The notes beneath the pieces are model-generated. The model searched no databases and was not told the origin of the DNA. It saw nothing but the letters and a program-made list of their open reading frames with translations. 64,000 nt of DNA from NCBI GenBank assembly GCA_963799925.1, contig CAWCYZ010000004.1:1984001-2048000 (forward strand), given 5' to 3'. Shown here one piece after another: positions 16,753 to 30,695 of this stretch. This DNA is from DATBQN01 sp963799925. GTDB taxonomy: Bacteria; Acidobacteriota; Thermoanaerobaculia; Multivoradales; UBA5704. Positions within the stretch are counted from its first letter, which is position 1. Each line of letters opens with the position of its first letter. Position numbers and translations under genes: made by a program.

Positions 16753-17322
16753 TCAGGTTTCGGGGATCTCGGGGCTGCCCTCGTAGATCCCGATGTAGGG
16801 GAGGTTGCGGTAGCGCTCGCCGGCGTCCAGGCCGTAGCCCACCACGAAATGGTTCTCGATGACGAAGCCGCAGTAGTCGATGGGGATCTCGACCCGCCGC
16901 GCCGCCCGCTTGTCGAGGAGGGCGGCGAGCTTGACGCTCCGCGCGCCGCGGAAGCGCAGCAGGGCGAGGATGGTGCGCAGAGTGTAGCCGGTGTCGACGA
17001 TGTCCTCGACCAAGAGGACGTCGCGGTCGCGGATCGCCATGTCGACGTCCTTGAGGATGCGGATCTCCCCCGGGCTCGTCTTGGCGCCGTAGCTCGAGGT
17101 CTGCAGGAAATCGACGGCGACCGGGACCGTCATGTGTTTGAGGAGGTCGCAGAGGAAGAAGACCGATCCCTTGAGCACGCCGACGGCGATCAGCGGCTCG
17201 CTCCAGTCCAGGCGGCCGGCGTAGTCGCGGTCGATCTCGGCCGCCAGCTCCTGCACCCGGCGCGCGAGCGCCGCCGGCTCGACGAGCGCCCGCACCGGGC
17301 GGTTTTCGTTTCCTCGCTCCAT
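16753..17322 (-). CDS. hpt: Hypoxanthine phosphoribosyltransferase
   Basis: A purine salvage enzyme of 189 residues, converting hypoxanthine or guanine with PRPP to the nucleotide. It shows the PRPP loop VLLVEDIVDTGYTLR, the flexible-loop region (TSSYGAKTSPGEIR), and the C-terminal VGYGLDAGERYRNLPYIG. ATG 17320-17322 is preferred; a Met three codons upstream is also in frame. The start region overlaps the possible early start of the divergent gene. Confidence 0.95.
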   Translation of the reverse strand: MERGNENRPVRALVEPAALARRVQELAAEIDRDYAGRLDWSEPLIAVGVLKGSVFFLCDLLKHMTVPVAVDFLQTSSYGAKTSPGEIRILKDVDMAIRDRDVLLVEDIVDTGYTLRTILALLRFRGARSVKLAALLDKRAARRVEIPIDYCGFVIENHFVVGYGLDAGERYRNLPYIGIYEGSPEIPET

Positions 17323-17395
17323 GGCGTACACTCTCGATCAGGTCATCCAGCTTCGGAAATCAGTTCGGGAAATCGACCCGGGAAACGCGCCGACC

Positions 17396-18961
17396 ATGTC
17401 CACGGTCCAGGAGCTCTCCGTCCTCCACCGCCGTTACGCGGACATCTCCCACCGCTTCCGCGCGGCGTGGACCTTCCATCAGTTTCTGCAGAGCCTGGGA
17501 AAGAGCGTCCTCGGCCGCACGCCGGACCATGCCAGCGATTTCCAGGCGCTCTACGCCGATCTCAAGGAGATCTCGCAGAGCCTGAACGCCTCGGAGACCG
17601 AGCGCCTGCGCGTCCGGCTCGACCAGCTGGACCGCCGTCTGGGCGAGCTGATCTGGACGCTCGAGGAGGAGGATAGCAGAGTCGATCCGCATGCCCTGCG
17701 GCAGTTCTTCCGCCGCATCAAGAGCTACGACGAGAAGATCCTCACCCAGCTCGTCAAGTTCTACGTCTACGCCCAGCACGGCGAGGTCTGGCTGCCGGCG
17801 CGCATCGACAAGGTGGATTTCCTGCTCACCCGCCTGTCGGAGGACGACGGCGCCGACGCCGCCGACGGCCCCAATCTGCGCGACGCGCGGTGGCTGGCGG
17901 AGGTCTACCAGGCGCTCTGGGCGCTCCTCGGGGCGGACACGCCGAGCCCGGAGGACGTCGCCCGCCAGCGCGGCGCCATCGAGCAGGCGCGCTTCGAGGT
18001 CGCCGGCATCGAGACCCTCGACCAGCTGAACGAGAGCGGCCTGATCGGCCGCTACCGGGAGATCAAGCACGGCCTCGGCAACCTCTTCTTCGAGCCCGAG
18101 CTGTCGCTCGCCATCCAGGAGACCAACCTGGCGATCAAGTCGCGCATCCAGAAGCTCTACGGCCAGGAGGAGCGGCGGATCGTCGCCGAGTACCAGGGCG
18201 TCTTCGAGCTCGAGCGCGAGGTGCCGGTCGACGGCGAGCTCGACGGCGAGCTGTCGCAGTTCCGGCTCGAGATCGAGCGCTTCGAGCAGGCGCTCCAGAA
18301 GGACGAGTTCAAGCTCCAGGACCTGGCGCAGATCCGCCAGCGCGTGCGCACCTTGATGCCGCGGCTCTCCGAGGCGCGCAGCGTGGCGCCGCCGGCGGGG
18401 CGCTTCACCGACACCGGCGAGATGCGGGTCTCGGCGGCCGCCGAGGCGCCCCTCGCCGAGCGCGAGGACGTGCTCGGCGACCACTTTCGCCTGCTGGTGG
18501 TGGCGCTGCGCGAGGTCGACCCCGACCTGCGTCCGGAGAGCGTCGTGCTGACGCCGGTGATCTTCCCCTACCGGCTCGAGGGGCGCGAGGTGGTCGCCTT
18601 CCGCCGTCTCTACGGCGCCGTCGACTGCGACCGCGAGCTGGAGCAGTTCCTGCTCGAGGCGGCGGCGCTGCGCATCAAGGTCAACGAGGAGGCGCAGGAG
18701 ATCGCCGGCATCCTCGACGAGACCTCGGTCACCGGCGAGGCGTCGATCTTCGGCCGCGCCCGCCTCACCGCCCGCACCGCCGACGGCTACCTCTGGCGCT
18801 TCCACCACGTGCTCAACGAGATGCTCCTCTCCGGCGACGCCGCCGAGGCGCGCCAGCTCCAGCTCCTGCGCATGCGCCTGATGCGCGACTACTCGGGCCT
18901 CTGGCTCCTCGCCTACCGCCCGATCTTCTCCAACCGCCGCCCCGGCGGGACGATCGCGTAG
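17396..18961 (+). CDS. Hypothetical conserved helical protein
   Basis: A 521-residue soluble protein that I do not recognise. It is strongly helical and charged (for example TERLRVRLDQLDRRLGELIWTLEEEDSR, and 270-340 with long heptad-like stretches), followed by a C-terminal region from about 390 of mixed fold (LRPESVVLTPVIFPYRLEGREVVAFRRLYG). No signal peptide or catalytic motif is seen. ATG 17396 is preferred because an earlier ATG at 17321 would overlap the divergent hpt start; the extra 25 residues look non-conserved. It may be a lineage-specific cytoplasmic coiled-coil protein. Confidence 0.65.
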   Translation: MSTVQELSVLHRRYADISHRFRAAWTFHQFLQSLGKSVLGRTPDHASDFQALYADLKEISQSLNASETERLRVRLDQLDRRLGELIWTLEEEDSRVDPHALRQFFRRIKSYDEKILTQLVKFYVYAQHGEVWLPARIDKVDFLLTRLSEDDGADAADGPNLRDARWLAEVYQALWALLGADTPSPEDVARQRGAIEQARFEVAGIETLDQLNESGLIGRYREIKHGLGNLFFEPELSLAIQETNLAIKSRIQKLYGQEERRIVAEYQGVFELEREVPVDGELDGELSQFRLEIERFEQALQKDEFKLQDLAQIRQRVRTLMPRLSEARSVAPPAGRFTDTGEMRVSAAAEAPLAEREDVLGDHFRLLVVALREVDPDLRPESVVLTPVIFPYRLEGREVVAFRRLYGAVDCDRELEQFLLEAAALRIKVNEEAQEIAGILDETSVTGEASIFGRARLTARTADGYLWRFHHVLNEMLLSGDAAEARQLQLLRMRLMRDYSGLWLLAYRPIFSNRRPGGTIA

Positions 18962-18969
18962 GGCTGGCC

Positions 18970-19810
18970 TCAGCCGCTCGGCAACAGCGTCGGGTCGCTC
19001 AACAACGCCGCGAGGAGCGCGCGCAGGCGCCCGGCCGCGGCGGCGCCGGCGGCGAGGACCTCGGCGTGGTCGAGCGGCGTTTCGGCGAGGCCGGCGGCGG
19101 CGTTCGCCACCAGCGAGATGCCGAGGCAGGCGAGCCCCATGTGGCGGGCGGCCAAGACCTCGAGCACCGTCGACATTCCGGTGACGTCGCCGCCCAGCGT
19201 GCGGAGCATCCGCACCTCGGCGGGAGTCTCGTAGCTGGGGCCGGCGAGGCCGGCGTAGATCCCCTCGGCGAGCGGCACGCCGAGGCCGGCGGCGGTGGCG
19301 CGGGCGAGGGCGGCGAGGCGGGGGTCGAAAGCCTGCGTCATGTCGGGAAAGCGCGGCCCCCATTCGGGCGGCAGCTGGCCGCGCAGCGGGCTCATCCCGG
19401 TCAGGTTGATCTGATCGCGGAGGAGGACGAGGTCGCCGGGACAGTAGCGCTGGATTCACCCCGCCCGCCGCATTGGTGACGATCAACGCCCGCGCCCCGA
19501 GGAGCGCCGCCAGCCGCACCGGGAACACCGCCTGGTTGGCGTCGTAACCCTGATAGGTGTGGAGCCGGCCGCGGAAGTAGAGGACGGGGCGGCCGGCGAG
19601 CGGCAGCAGCAGCTCGGCCGCATGGGCGTGCCCCGCGACGGCGTGGATGGGGAAGGGGAGGAGGTCGGCGAGCGGGATCGGCCCGCGCGCCGGCGGCGTG
19701 ATCTCGACGCCCAGCCCCGAGCCCGCGACCACGGCGACGGCGGGACGCGGCCAGCCGAGCGCGTCCCAGCGCGCTACGGCCCGGCGGAGCGGGGCGGCCA
19801 AGTCTTCCAC
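18970..19810 (-). CDS. Purine nucleoside phosphorylase, frameshifted
   Basis: Phosphorolysis of purine nucleosides for salvage, fitting hpt and apt nearby. The N-terminal half has AVVAGSGLGV, HAVAGHAHAAEL, YFRGRLHTYQGYDA and ALIVTNAAGGVNP; the C-terminal half has DQINLTGMSPLRG, AGLAGPSYETPAEVRML, GGDVTGMSTVLEVL and the VANAAAG motif. These belong to the trimeric (type I) class. One extra base near 19450 separates the halves, after NPAL and before PGDL. GTG 19808-19810 is the likely start. The gene is otherwise of family length (~280 residues). Confidence 0.85.
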
Positions 19811-19989
19811 GGCGCGGGATCGTAGCACCCGGCGGCGGCGATGAGCGGCCGGCGCCGAGACGTCAGCGTTCTTCCCGCGATTTGTAACCTTTTCTGCGCG
19901 GCGCGCGAGGAGCGCCCGCTTACGCCTATTGCACTGTCTCGACACGGCGCGGTTTGTATTCGCGGCGGGCGGAGAAGCGCAGCGTAAGC

Positions 19990-20017
19990 ATGTTTCTTGC
20001 ATAGCTAAAAGAAACAT
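19990..20017. promoter_or_regulatory. 9-bp perfect inverted repeat in leader of secreted protein
   Basis: ATGTTTCTT and AAGAAACAT, perfect 9-bp arms with a 10-base loop, sit 29 bp before the start at 20046 in a locally AT-rich stretch. It could be a repressor site or an mRNA leader hairpin. A related but shorter sequence (ATGTTTGCTAAAT) occurs near 20752 before the next gene. Confidence 0.5.
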
Positions 20018-20045
20018 AACGTCCACTCTCGAGAGGAGATTCTTC

Positions 20046-20735
20046 ATGGATCTGAAAGTGAAACGAGAGAACGCCCGCCGTCCGCTGCTCGCCGTCCTCG
20101 CCCTCGCCTTGGCGCTCGCCGCCGCCGGAGCGGCGCAGGCGCAGTGCCCGAAGGGCACCTACTTCCTCGACCTCACCACCGGGCAGACCTTTCCTTCGAA
20201 CGCCCCCGCCCGCATCACCCTGACCTCGCTCGCCCCGACTCCGAACCCCGCCTGTCCCGCCGGCTGGTACTCGGCGCTGCTCAAGATCGACCTCGCCCCG
20301 CCCTGCGACGAGGCGGAGGTCGTCGTCGAGTACGACAAGCCGACGGGCTTCACGCTCAACATCGGCGACTCGCCGACCAACGATGCCTACGGCGGCGACA
20401 CGACGACGCCCAACAATGCCGAGATGTGGATCAACCAGCAGATCCTGTGGGTGTCGAGCAGCCGCATCCCCGGCGGCAACGACAACAACCTCTACCAGGA
20501 GAACCTGGCGCTCAACTACGGGTCGATGAAGTTCACGGTGAAGAACCAGTGGCTGAGCTGGGGCACGCCGTACCACGTGCTGCAGACGGTGGGGTCGAAG
20601 AAGCTCTTCGCCCTGCCCGACAAGATCGTCCCCTCGGACGCCTATTTCATCTACGTCGGCCTGAACCGCATCGTCGGCGATTTCCCCTCGCGCAGCGGCT
20701 GCGGCCTGCAGCGGGCGATGATCACGGTCGAGTGA
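20046..20735 (+). CDS. Secreted hypothetical protein
   Basis: A 229-residue exported protein. A signal peptide (about 1-31: positive n-region, then AVLALALALAAAGAAQAQ) precedes a mature domain with two paired cysteines near its start and more at its end, and a Thr/Asn/Gly-rich middle (NIGDSPTNDAYGGDTTTPNN). The pattern suggests a beta-sandwich-like extracellular protein. I do not recognise the family. AGAGGAG lies 8-14 nt before the ATG. It is followed 52 bp later by the Cys-rich secreted gene, with which it is probably co-expressed. Confidence 0.65.
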   Translation: MDLKVKRENARRPLLAVLALALALAAAGAAQAQCPKGTYFLDLTTGQTFPSNAPARITLTSLAPTPNPACPAGWYSALLKIDLAPPCDEAEVVVEYDKPTGFTLNIGDSPTNDAYGGDTTTPNNAEMWINQQILWVSSSRIPGGNDNNLYQENLALNYGSMKFTVKNQWLSWGTPYHVLQTVGSKKLFALPDKIVPSDAYFIYVGLNRIVGDFPSRSGCGLQRAMITVE

Positions 20736-20786
20736 GGCTTGGGATATGTTTGCTAAATCAGGCGATTCGAGAAAGGAGCCCATGTC

Positions 20787-21113
20787 ATGAAGAACGTCCT
20801 GCTGCCCGCCGTCCTCCTCCTGCTCGCCGCCGCGTCCTACGCCGCGGCCCCGCCGCCCCAATCCATGCCGAGCTGCGCGGCGGGCTCCACCCTGGCCGAG
20901 GCTCTCGGGCTCGCTCCCGCGGCCGCGTCGCCGCAGGTGACGAGCGCCGGCGCGCCGATCGGCGAGATGCCGGTCGGCTGTCAGCTGACGAACTGCACGC
21001 AGGCGAGACAGCAGTGCCTGCAGGTCGACTGTCCGGGTTGCAAGGTCTACTTCTCCTGCATCCCGTCGGACCCCTGCAGCTACAGCTGCACGTGCCACAA
21101 CTGCGCCCCTTGA
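20787..21113 (+). CDS. Small Cys-rich secreted protein
   Basis: A 108-residue protein with a clear signal peptide (MKNVLLPAVLLLLAAASYAA) and eleven cysteines, ten of them in the last ~48 residues with spacing C-x4-C-x6-C-x4-C-x2-C-x5-C-x5-C-x3-C-x-C-x2-C, ending at CHNCAP. This density suggests a disulfide-knotted or metal-binding extracellular peptide. No known family is recognised. AAAGGAG precedes the ATG. Its upstream 50 bp shares a short motif with the leader of the preceding secreted gene. Confidence 0.65.
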   Translation: MKNVLLPAVLLLLAAASYAAAPPPQSMPSCAAGSTLAEALGLAPAAASPQVTSAGAPIGEMPVGCQLTNCTQARQQCLQVDCPGCKVYFSCIPSDPCSYSCTCHNCAP

Positions 21114-21196
21114 GGGGAGGGAGGGGAGGGCGGAGCCGCGGCGCGCTACCTACCCTCCATCGCATTGCGCTATCGTTCCCGCTTGGCGATTCGACG

Positions 21197-21219
21197 GCGG
21201 CCGGCACCTCGCCGGCCGC
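21197..21219 (+). terminator. Strong GC hairpin before lysS
   Basis: A perfect 9-bp stem (GCGGCCGGC / GCCGGCCGC) with loop ACCTC, followed by TTCCGTT. It lies between the Cys-rich gene and lysS. The U-run is poor, so termination is plausible but not certain. Confidence 0.5.
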
Positions 21220-21255
21220 TTCCGTTAGATCGGGTAGATTGGCCAGCGGGGGACC

Positions 21256-22763
<1,508 letters not shown>

Positions 22764-22867
22764 ACGGCGGCGGAGGCGAAGCTGACGTCCGGCGGAGCTG
22801 CGCGAGAGGGCTTGAGCCGCCCCTCCCGCCTCGCTCGCTGCGCACGCCGGTCCCGTTCCCGGCGTCC

Positions 22868-24051
22868 GTGATCGCGCTGCGCTACCTGCGCAGCACCCGC
22901 CGGGACGCCTTCGCGAGCTTCCTCTCGGCGGTGGCGGCGGGCGGCCTGGCGCTGGGGGTGACGGCGATGGTGCTGTCGCTGGCGGTGATCTCGGGCTTCC
23001 AGAGCGCGCTGCGCGGCGAGACTGCTCGGCCGCACGCCGCAGATCGAGGTCGAGCTGCCGCCGGGCGCCGACGCCGCGGACGCCGCGGCGGCGCGGCGCG
23101 CGGCGCTCGCGTGCCCGGCGTGCGCTCGGGCGCAGGTCGCAGGTGCGCGGGGAGCGGCTGGCTGGTCGACCGCGGCAAGGTGCAGCCGGTCGAGCTGGTG
23201 GGGTTCGACGGCCGGGTGCCGCGCCTCGTTCCCCGGCGCCGCCGGCCGGCCGGAGGGGCTCTACGTCGCCGGCCGCGCTCGCCGCCCGCTGGGGGCTCGA
23301 AGGCCGGCGACGCCGCTCGACGTCGTCTCGCCGCGGCCCGACGCTCACCCCCCTCGGCGGCCCGCAGCCGCGGCGTGCGCAGCGTGCCGCTCGCCGGCAC
23401 CTTACGAGGCGGCGCGCACCCAGGAGGAGAAGGAGCGCGATCGCCCTGCCGCGCGCCGTCGCCGAGACGCTGCTCGGCGGCACCGGACCGCCGGCTGGAC
23501 GTCGAGGCGGGCGGGCTCGACGCCGCCCTCGAGGTCGCCGGCCGGCTGCCGGCCCGTCGCTGCCGCCGGGGAGCGTGGTGCGCACCTGGCAGGACCTCAA
23601 CCGGCCGCTCCTCTTCGCCCTCCGCCTGGAGAAGCTGGTGATGTTCGTCGCCGTGTCGCTGATCGTCCTGGTGGCGTCGCTGGCGCTGGTGGCGGACCTG
23701 GCGCTGATCATCTCCAGCAAGCGGCCGGAGATCGGCATGCTCGGCACCCTGGGGGCGACCCCGGCGGCGCTGCGCCAGGCCTTCGTGCTGCTGGGCGGCC
23801 TGGTGGCGGGCGCGCGGCGTGCTGGCGGGCGACGGGCTCGGGCGTGGGCGGCGCCTGGGTGCTCGACCACTACCGGCTGCTGCCGGTGCCCGGGCGGGTC
23901 TACTTCCTCGACTACGTGCCGTTCCTGGTGCAGCCGGAGCGATCTCGCGCTGGTGCTGCTGCTGACCCTCGGCGCTCGCCCTCGCCTCCTCGCTCTACGC
24001 CGCGCAGCGGGCGGCGGCGCTCGATCCGGTCGGAGGCGATGCGAGCGGTGA
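22868..24051 (+). CDS. Lipoprotein-releasing ABC transporter permease LolC/E, frameshifted
   Basis: Inner-membrane permease extracting lipoproteins for delivery to the outer membrane. The N-terminus VIALRYLRSTRRDAFASFLS then GLALGVTAMVLSLAVISGFQ is the LolC/E signature; after a frame-broken periplasmic domain the FtsX part resumes (LRLEKLVMFVAVSLIVLVASLAL, SSKRPEIGMLGTLGATP) and ends ALDPVEAMR. The frame shifts several times between 23,020 and 24,030. GTG 22868 is a tentative start. The end overlaps the ATPase start as GTGA. Confidence 0.75.
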
Positions 24052-24727
24052 GCGTCGCCGTCCGCGCCAGCGGCCTCACCAAGACCTACCAGGACGGCGT
24101 CCGCCGGGTCGAGGTGCTCAGCGGCGTCGACCTGGCGGTCGAGCCGGGCGAGCTGGTGGCGGTCGTCGGCCCTTCGGGGTCGGGCAAGTCGACGCTGCTC
24201 CATCTGCTGGGCGCGCTCGACCGGCCGGACGCCGGCGACGGTCGAGATCGGCGGCGAGTCGCTCGCCGGCCTCTCCGGGGCGCGCCTCGCCGGCGTTCCG
24301 CAACCGCACCATCGGTTTCGTCTTCCAGTTCCACCAGCTGCTGCCCGACTTCACGGCGCTCGAGAACGTCATGCTCCCCGGGCGGATCGCCGGGATCGAG
24401 CCGCGGCGGGTGCTGGAGCGCGCCCGCGGGCTCCTGCTCGAGGTGGGGCTCGCCGAGCGGCTCGACCACTTCCCCAGCCAGCTCTCGGGCGGCGAGCGGC
24501 AGCGGGTCGCCCTCTGCCGGGCGCTGGCGCTCGAGCCGCCGCTGCTCCTGGCCGACGAGCCGACCGGCAACCTCGACCCGGCGAGCGGCGAGACGGTCTT
24601 CGAGCTCCTCGTCGCCCTGCAGGCCCGCCACGGCACGACCGGCGTCCTGGTCACCCACAACCCGGAGATCGCCCGGCGGTGCACGCGGACCTGCGGCTGG
24701 ATGGCGGACGTGCTACACCCGTATTGA
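24048..24727 (+). CDS. lolD: Lipoprotein-releasing ABC transporter ATPase LolD, frameshifted
   Basis: ATPase partner of the preceding permease. Walker A GPSGSGKSTLLHLLGALDRPDAG, Q-loop FVFQFHQLLPDFTALENVMLP, signature LSGGERQRVALCRAL, Walker B LLLADEPTGNLD and the H-loop LVTHNPEIA are present. One extra base near 24,238 and another near 24,293 break the frame between Walker A and the Q-loop. It starts with GTG 24048 inside the permease stop (GTGA). The length corresponds to about 225 residues, normal for LolD. Confidence 0.85.
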
Positions 24728-24968
24728 AAAGCAGACACCGGCAGGGCGACGGACACGGAGCCAGCGGAATTTTGCCGCGGCTCCGGCGCGCTCTCATCCG
24801 GTAGGAATCCGGATACCGGCCGCAGGCCCTCCCGGCCCGGCGGCCCGGAGCCGAGGGGCGGCGTGCTAGAATCCGGCTGCCTGAACAAGACGGCGTCCGC
24901 CGCTCTACAAGCACCTCGGTTTCGAGGGTATGCACGCGGCGCCGGCGTCTAGGAAGAGGTTGAACAGA

Positions 24969-27404
<2,436 letters not shown>

Positions 27405-27561
27405 CCCTCCGTCCGACGCCCGGCTCCGCCGGTGATTCCCAGCAAGATCAGAGGGCCGGTACACCCCGGTCGGCCTGATCGAGCCGCCGGGGTCAGGAAA
27501 GGACGAGATGAATGCCTGATCGTCATCGTGGGCCGGCGCAGCGCCGCGCCGGTGGAGGGCC

Positions 27562-30062
27562 GTGCGCCGTCTGATGGCGGCGTCGCTGCTCCCAAGGTCG
27601 CTCGGTCTCCGGCGGTTCTCCGACCCGCGCCGCATGGCTCCATCGCGCGCTCGCTCGCTCCTGATGCCGCTGATGCTCCTCGCCGGCACGCCGCCGCTCC
27701 TCGCCGCCGACGACGACGGCCGACCATCGAGGCGATCGAGTTCAAGGGGACTCAAGGCCCTCTCCGAGGAGACGCTGCGCTACTACCTGGGGATCGCGCC
27801 CGGCCAGCCGCTCGACGAGGAGACGCCCTGAACAGGAACATCAAGCAGCTCTGGGACCGCAACCTGGTCGACGACGTCCAGGTGGAGAGCGTGCCGCACG
27901 GCGACGGCGTCCGCCTGGTGATCACCGTCGCGGAGCGGCCGGTCCTGCGCTCGATCGACTACCAGGGGCTGAAGCGGATCTCGAAGACCGACCTCCAGGA
28001 CAAGCTCACCACGCAGCGCGTCCGCGTCCACGAGGGGGAGCCGCTGTCGCTCGGCGAGCTGCAGCGGGTCAAGTCGCTGATCGAGGAGCATGTACGGCGA
28101 GAAGGGGTACCGCTTCGCCACCGCCGCAGTACACCGTCCAGGACGTCGGCCCCAACGAGAAGAAGGTGGTCTTCACGGTCGACGAGGGGGACCGCGTCCG
28201 CATCTCCGACATCGAGTTCGAGGGCAACACGGTGTTCAGCGACGCCCGCCTGCGCTGGACGATGAGCAACACCAAGGAGACCGCCTTCATCTCGCGCATC
28301 GCCAAGAAGGACCTCTACGACCCGGCGAAGCTCCAGGAGGACCTCGACAAGGTCCGCGACCTCTACCGCGGCGTGGGCTACAAGAACATCGTCATCGGCG
28401 ACCCCAAGATCGAGGTCAGGGCGCTCGGCGCCCGCCGGCCGAGCCCAGGAGCGACCAGAAGCGGCGGATGTTCATCACCATCCCGCTCGAGGAGGGGGAG
28501 CGCTGGAAGTTCGGCCAGGTGTCGATCGAGGGGAACAAGGTCTACCCCACGCAGATCCTGCTCGGCCGTTCGAGCGACAAGACCGGCGGCTGGCTGCGCT
28601 CCAAGGTGGTCGACGACGGCGATCAAGGCGATCGCGGACGCCTACCACAACACCGGCTACATCTTCGCCCGCGTCGAGCCGGAGCTCGTCGAGCGCGAGG
28701 ACCGGGTCGCCGACGTGGTCATCCACGTCACCGAGGGGGAGCAGTTCAAGGTCGGCCGCATCGAGTTCCAGGGCAACGAGCGCACCCAGCGACAAGGTGC
28801 TGCGCCGCGAGCTGCGGCTCTACGAGGGGCGGGCTGGTCAACGTCGACGGCGATCCGCAACAGCGTCACCAAGGTCAACCAGCTCGGCTACTTCAAGCTC
28901 AACGAGGAGAACCCGGTCGACATCGACACCGACAGCCGAGAAGAAGCAGGTCAACCTGCTCTTCAAGGGGGAGGAGTCGGACCGCACCGAGCTGCAGTTC
29001 GGCGGCGGCTGGAGCCAGCTCGACGGCTTCTTCGGCCAGTTCGCGATCAGCACCAAGAACTTCCTCGGCCGCGGCGAGCAGGTCGGCGTCTCGGTCCAGA
29101 CCGGCAGCGCTCCGCAACTACTACGACCTCTCCTACTCCATCCCCTGGTTCCGCGACCGGCCGCAGAGCCTCGGCATCCGCGCCTACAAGCAGAACTTCG
29201 ACTACAGCCTGAACTCGACCAGGACCAGCTACATCCGCGACAGCAAGGGCGCGGTGCTCACCTACGGGCGGAACTTCAGGCTCTTCCAGTCGGCGAGCAT
29301 CAGCTACAACCTCTCGAAGTACAACGACAAGACCGCCGATCGTCCTGACGGCTCGCCGGCCAGACGCCGCCCCGACCGGCGCCGTGCCGAGCGTGCACGA
29401 CGCCGTACCGATCGACAACTCGTCGCTCCGGCCGGCCTACGTCTTCGACAGCCGGGACAACCCCTTCGAGCCGTCCAGCGGCCAGCAGATCTCGCTCGCC
29501 GCTCGAGTACGCGGGCGGCTTCCTGGGCGGCGACAACTACTTCCTCCGGCCCGAGGTCGTCGTACAGCATCTTCCAGCCGGTGACCAGACTACCCGGCCC
29601 AGACGATCTTCGCCTTCAACGCCGAGGGGCGGGCTGATCCATCCCGTTCGGCGGCCACGACCATCCCGCGTGCTGGAGCGCTTCTACCTGGGCGGCGAGA
29701 ACAGCATCCGCGGCCACCGCTATCCGCTCGATCTTCCTGCGCGACGACAAGGCGGAACCGCCGCTGCGACGACGTCAACCGGGGTCATCCTCGGCGGCGA
29801 CAAGTACGCTCAGTTCAATGTGGAGTACCATTTCCTGCTCGGCGGGCCGTTCCGCGTGCTGCTGTTCACCGACGCCGGCAACGTCTACGGCGAGGGGCAG
29901 TCGTTCAACCTGTCGCGCCTGCGCTACACCGCGGGCGTCGAGCTGCGGGTCCTGCTGCCGGTGTTCGGCGCGCCGCTGCGGTTCATCTACGCCAAGAACC
30001 TCAACCCGCAGCCGCAGGACAGCTTCGAGAGCTTCCAGTTCAGCATCGGCACCAGCTTCTAG
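27562..30062 (+). CDS. bamA: Outer-membrane assembly factor BamA, frameshifted
   Basis: Omp85 protein inserting beta-barrels in the outer membrane. An N-terminal signal-like segment (LLMPLMLLAGTPPLLAA) is followed by five POTRA-like units (IEAIEFKGLKALSEE; RSIDYQGLKRISKTDL; ISDIEFEGNTVFSDARL; FGQVSIEGNKVYPTQIL; VGRIEFQGNERTQDKV) and the barrel, with YVFDSRDNPFEPSSG, RFYLGGENSIRGHRYP (the conserved VRGF/Y-type loop) and a terminal Phe (FSIGTSF). About 18 single-base shifts spread along the gene; the deduced protein still reads through. It heads the envelope operon that continues with skp-lpxD-fabZ-lpxA. Confidence 0.9.
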
Positions 30063-30098
30063 CGGTTTATCAGCCAAGCAAGAAGAAGAGAGAGACTC

Positions 30099-30687
30099 AT
30101 GTCGTTTTCCAGCCACGTTCTGTCCCGGGCCGCCGCGGCCGGGCTGCTCGGGCTCGCTGCTGGCGGCGGCCGACGGCCGCGCAGCCGGCGCAGCCGGCGG
30201 CGCCGGCCGGCGCGGCCGCTCGGGCACGATCCGGATCGCGGTGATCGACACCGAGAAGATCCTGCTCGTCGTCGGCGGCCGGCAAGAAGGCGCATGGCCG
30301 ACCTCAAGAAGCTCCAGGACCAGAGGGAGAACGAGCTGCGGCGCCAAGGCCCAGGAGCTCAAGGACCTGCAGGCCAAGATCAACGACGGCCGCCTCTCGC
30401 TCGCCCAGGACAAGCTCGCCGACCTCGCCAAGCAGCTCGAGGAGAAGGAGATCCCGCTGCGCCGCGCGCAGGACGACGCCAACCGCGAGCTCGAACAAGA
30501 AGCGCGACGACATGCTGGCGCGCGATCGACGAGCGGGTCATGCCGGTGATCAACCAGGTCGGCAAGGAGCTCGGCTACACGCTGATCTTCCGCAAGTTCG
30601 AGAGCGGCCTGATCTACGCCGACGACGGCGGTGGACATCACCAGCGTTCGTCATCCAGCGGCTGGACACCGCCGCCCAGGGCAAGTA
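30099..30687 (+). CDS. OmpH/Skp-like periplasmic chaperone, frameshifted
   Basis: Signal peptide (SRAAAAGLLGLA...), then the Skp/OmpH pattern: IRIAVIDTEKILL, a long charged helix (KAQELKDLQAKINDGRLSLAQDKLADLAKQLEEKEIPLRRAQDDANREL) and a C-terminal domain (MPVINQVGKELGYTLIFRKFESGLIYADD) ending DTAAQGK. It guides unfolded outer-membrane proteins to BamA, whose gene lies 36 bp upstream. Shifts near 30160, 30285, 30345, 30495, 30525 and 30640. The length of ~195 residues fits the family. Confidence 0.85.
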
Positions 30688-30695
30688 GCGGCCGC

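Noticed and set aside
17321..17395. Earlier ATG (17321) for the hypothetical helical protein
   Set aside because: It would overlap the divergent hpt start; the extra residues look like translated leader. Kept as an alternative only.
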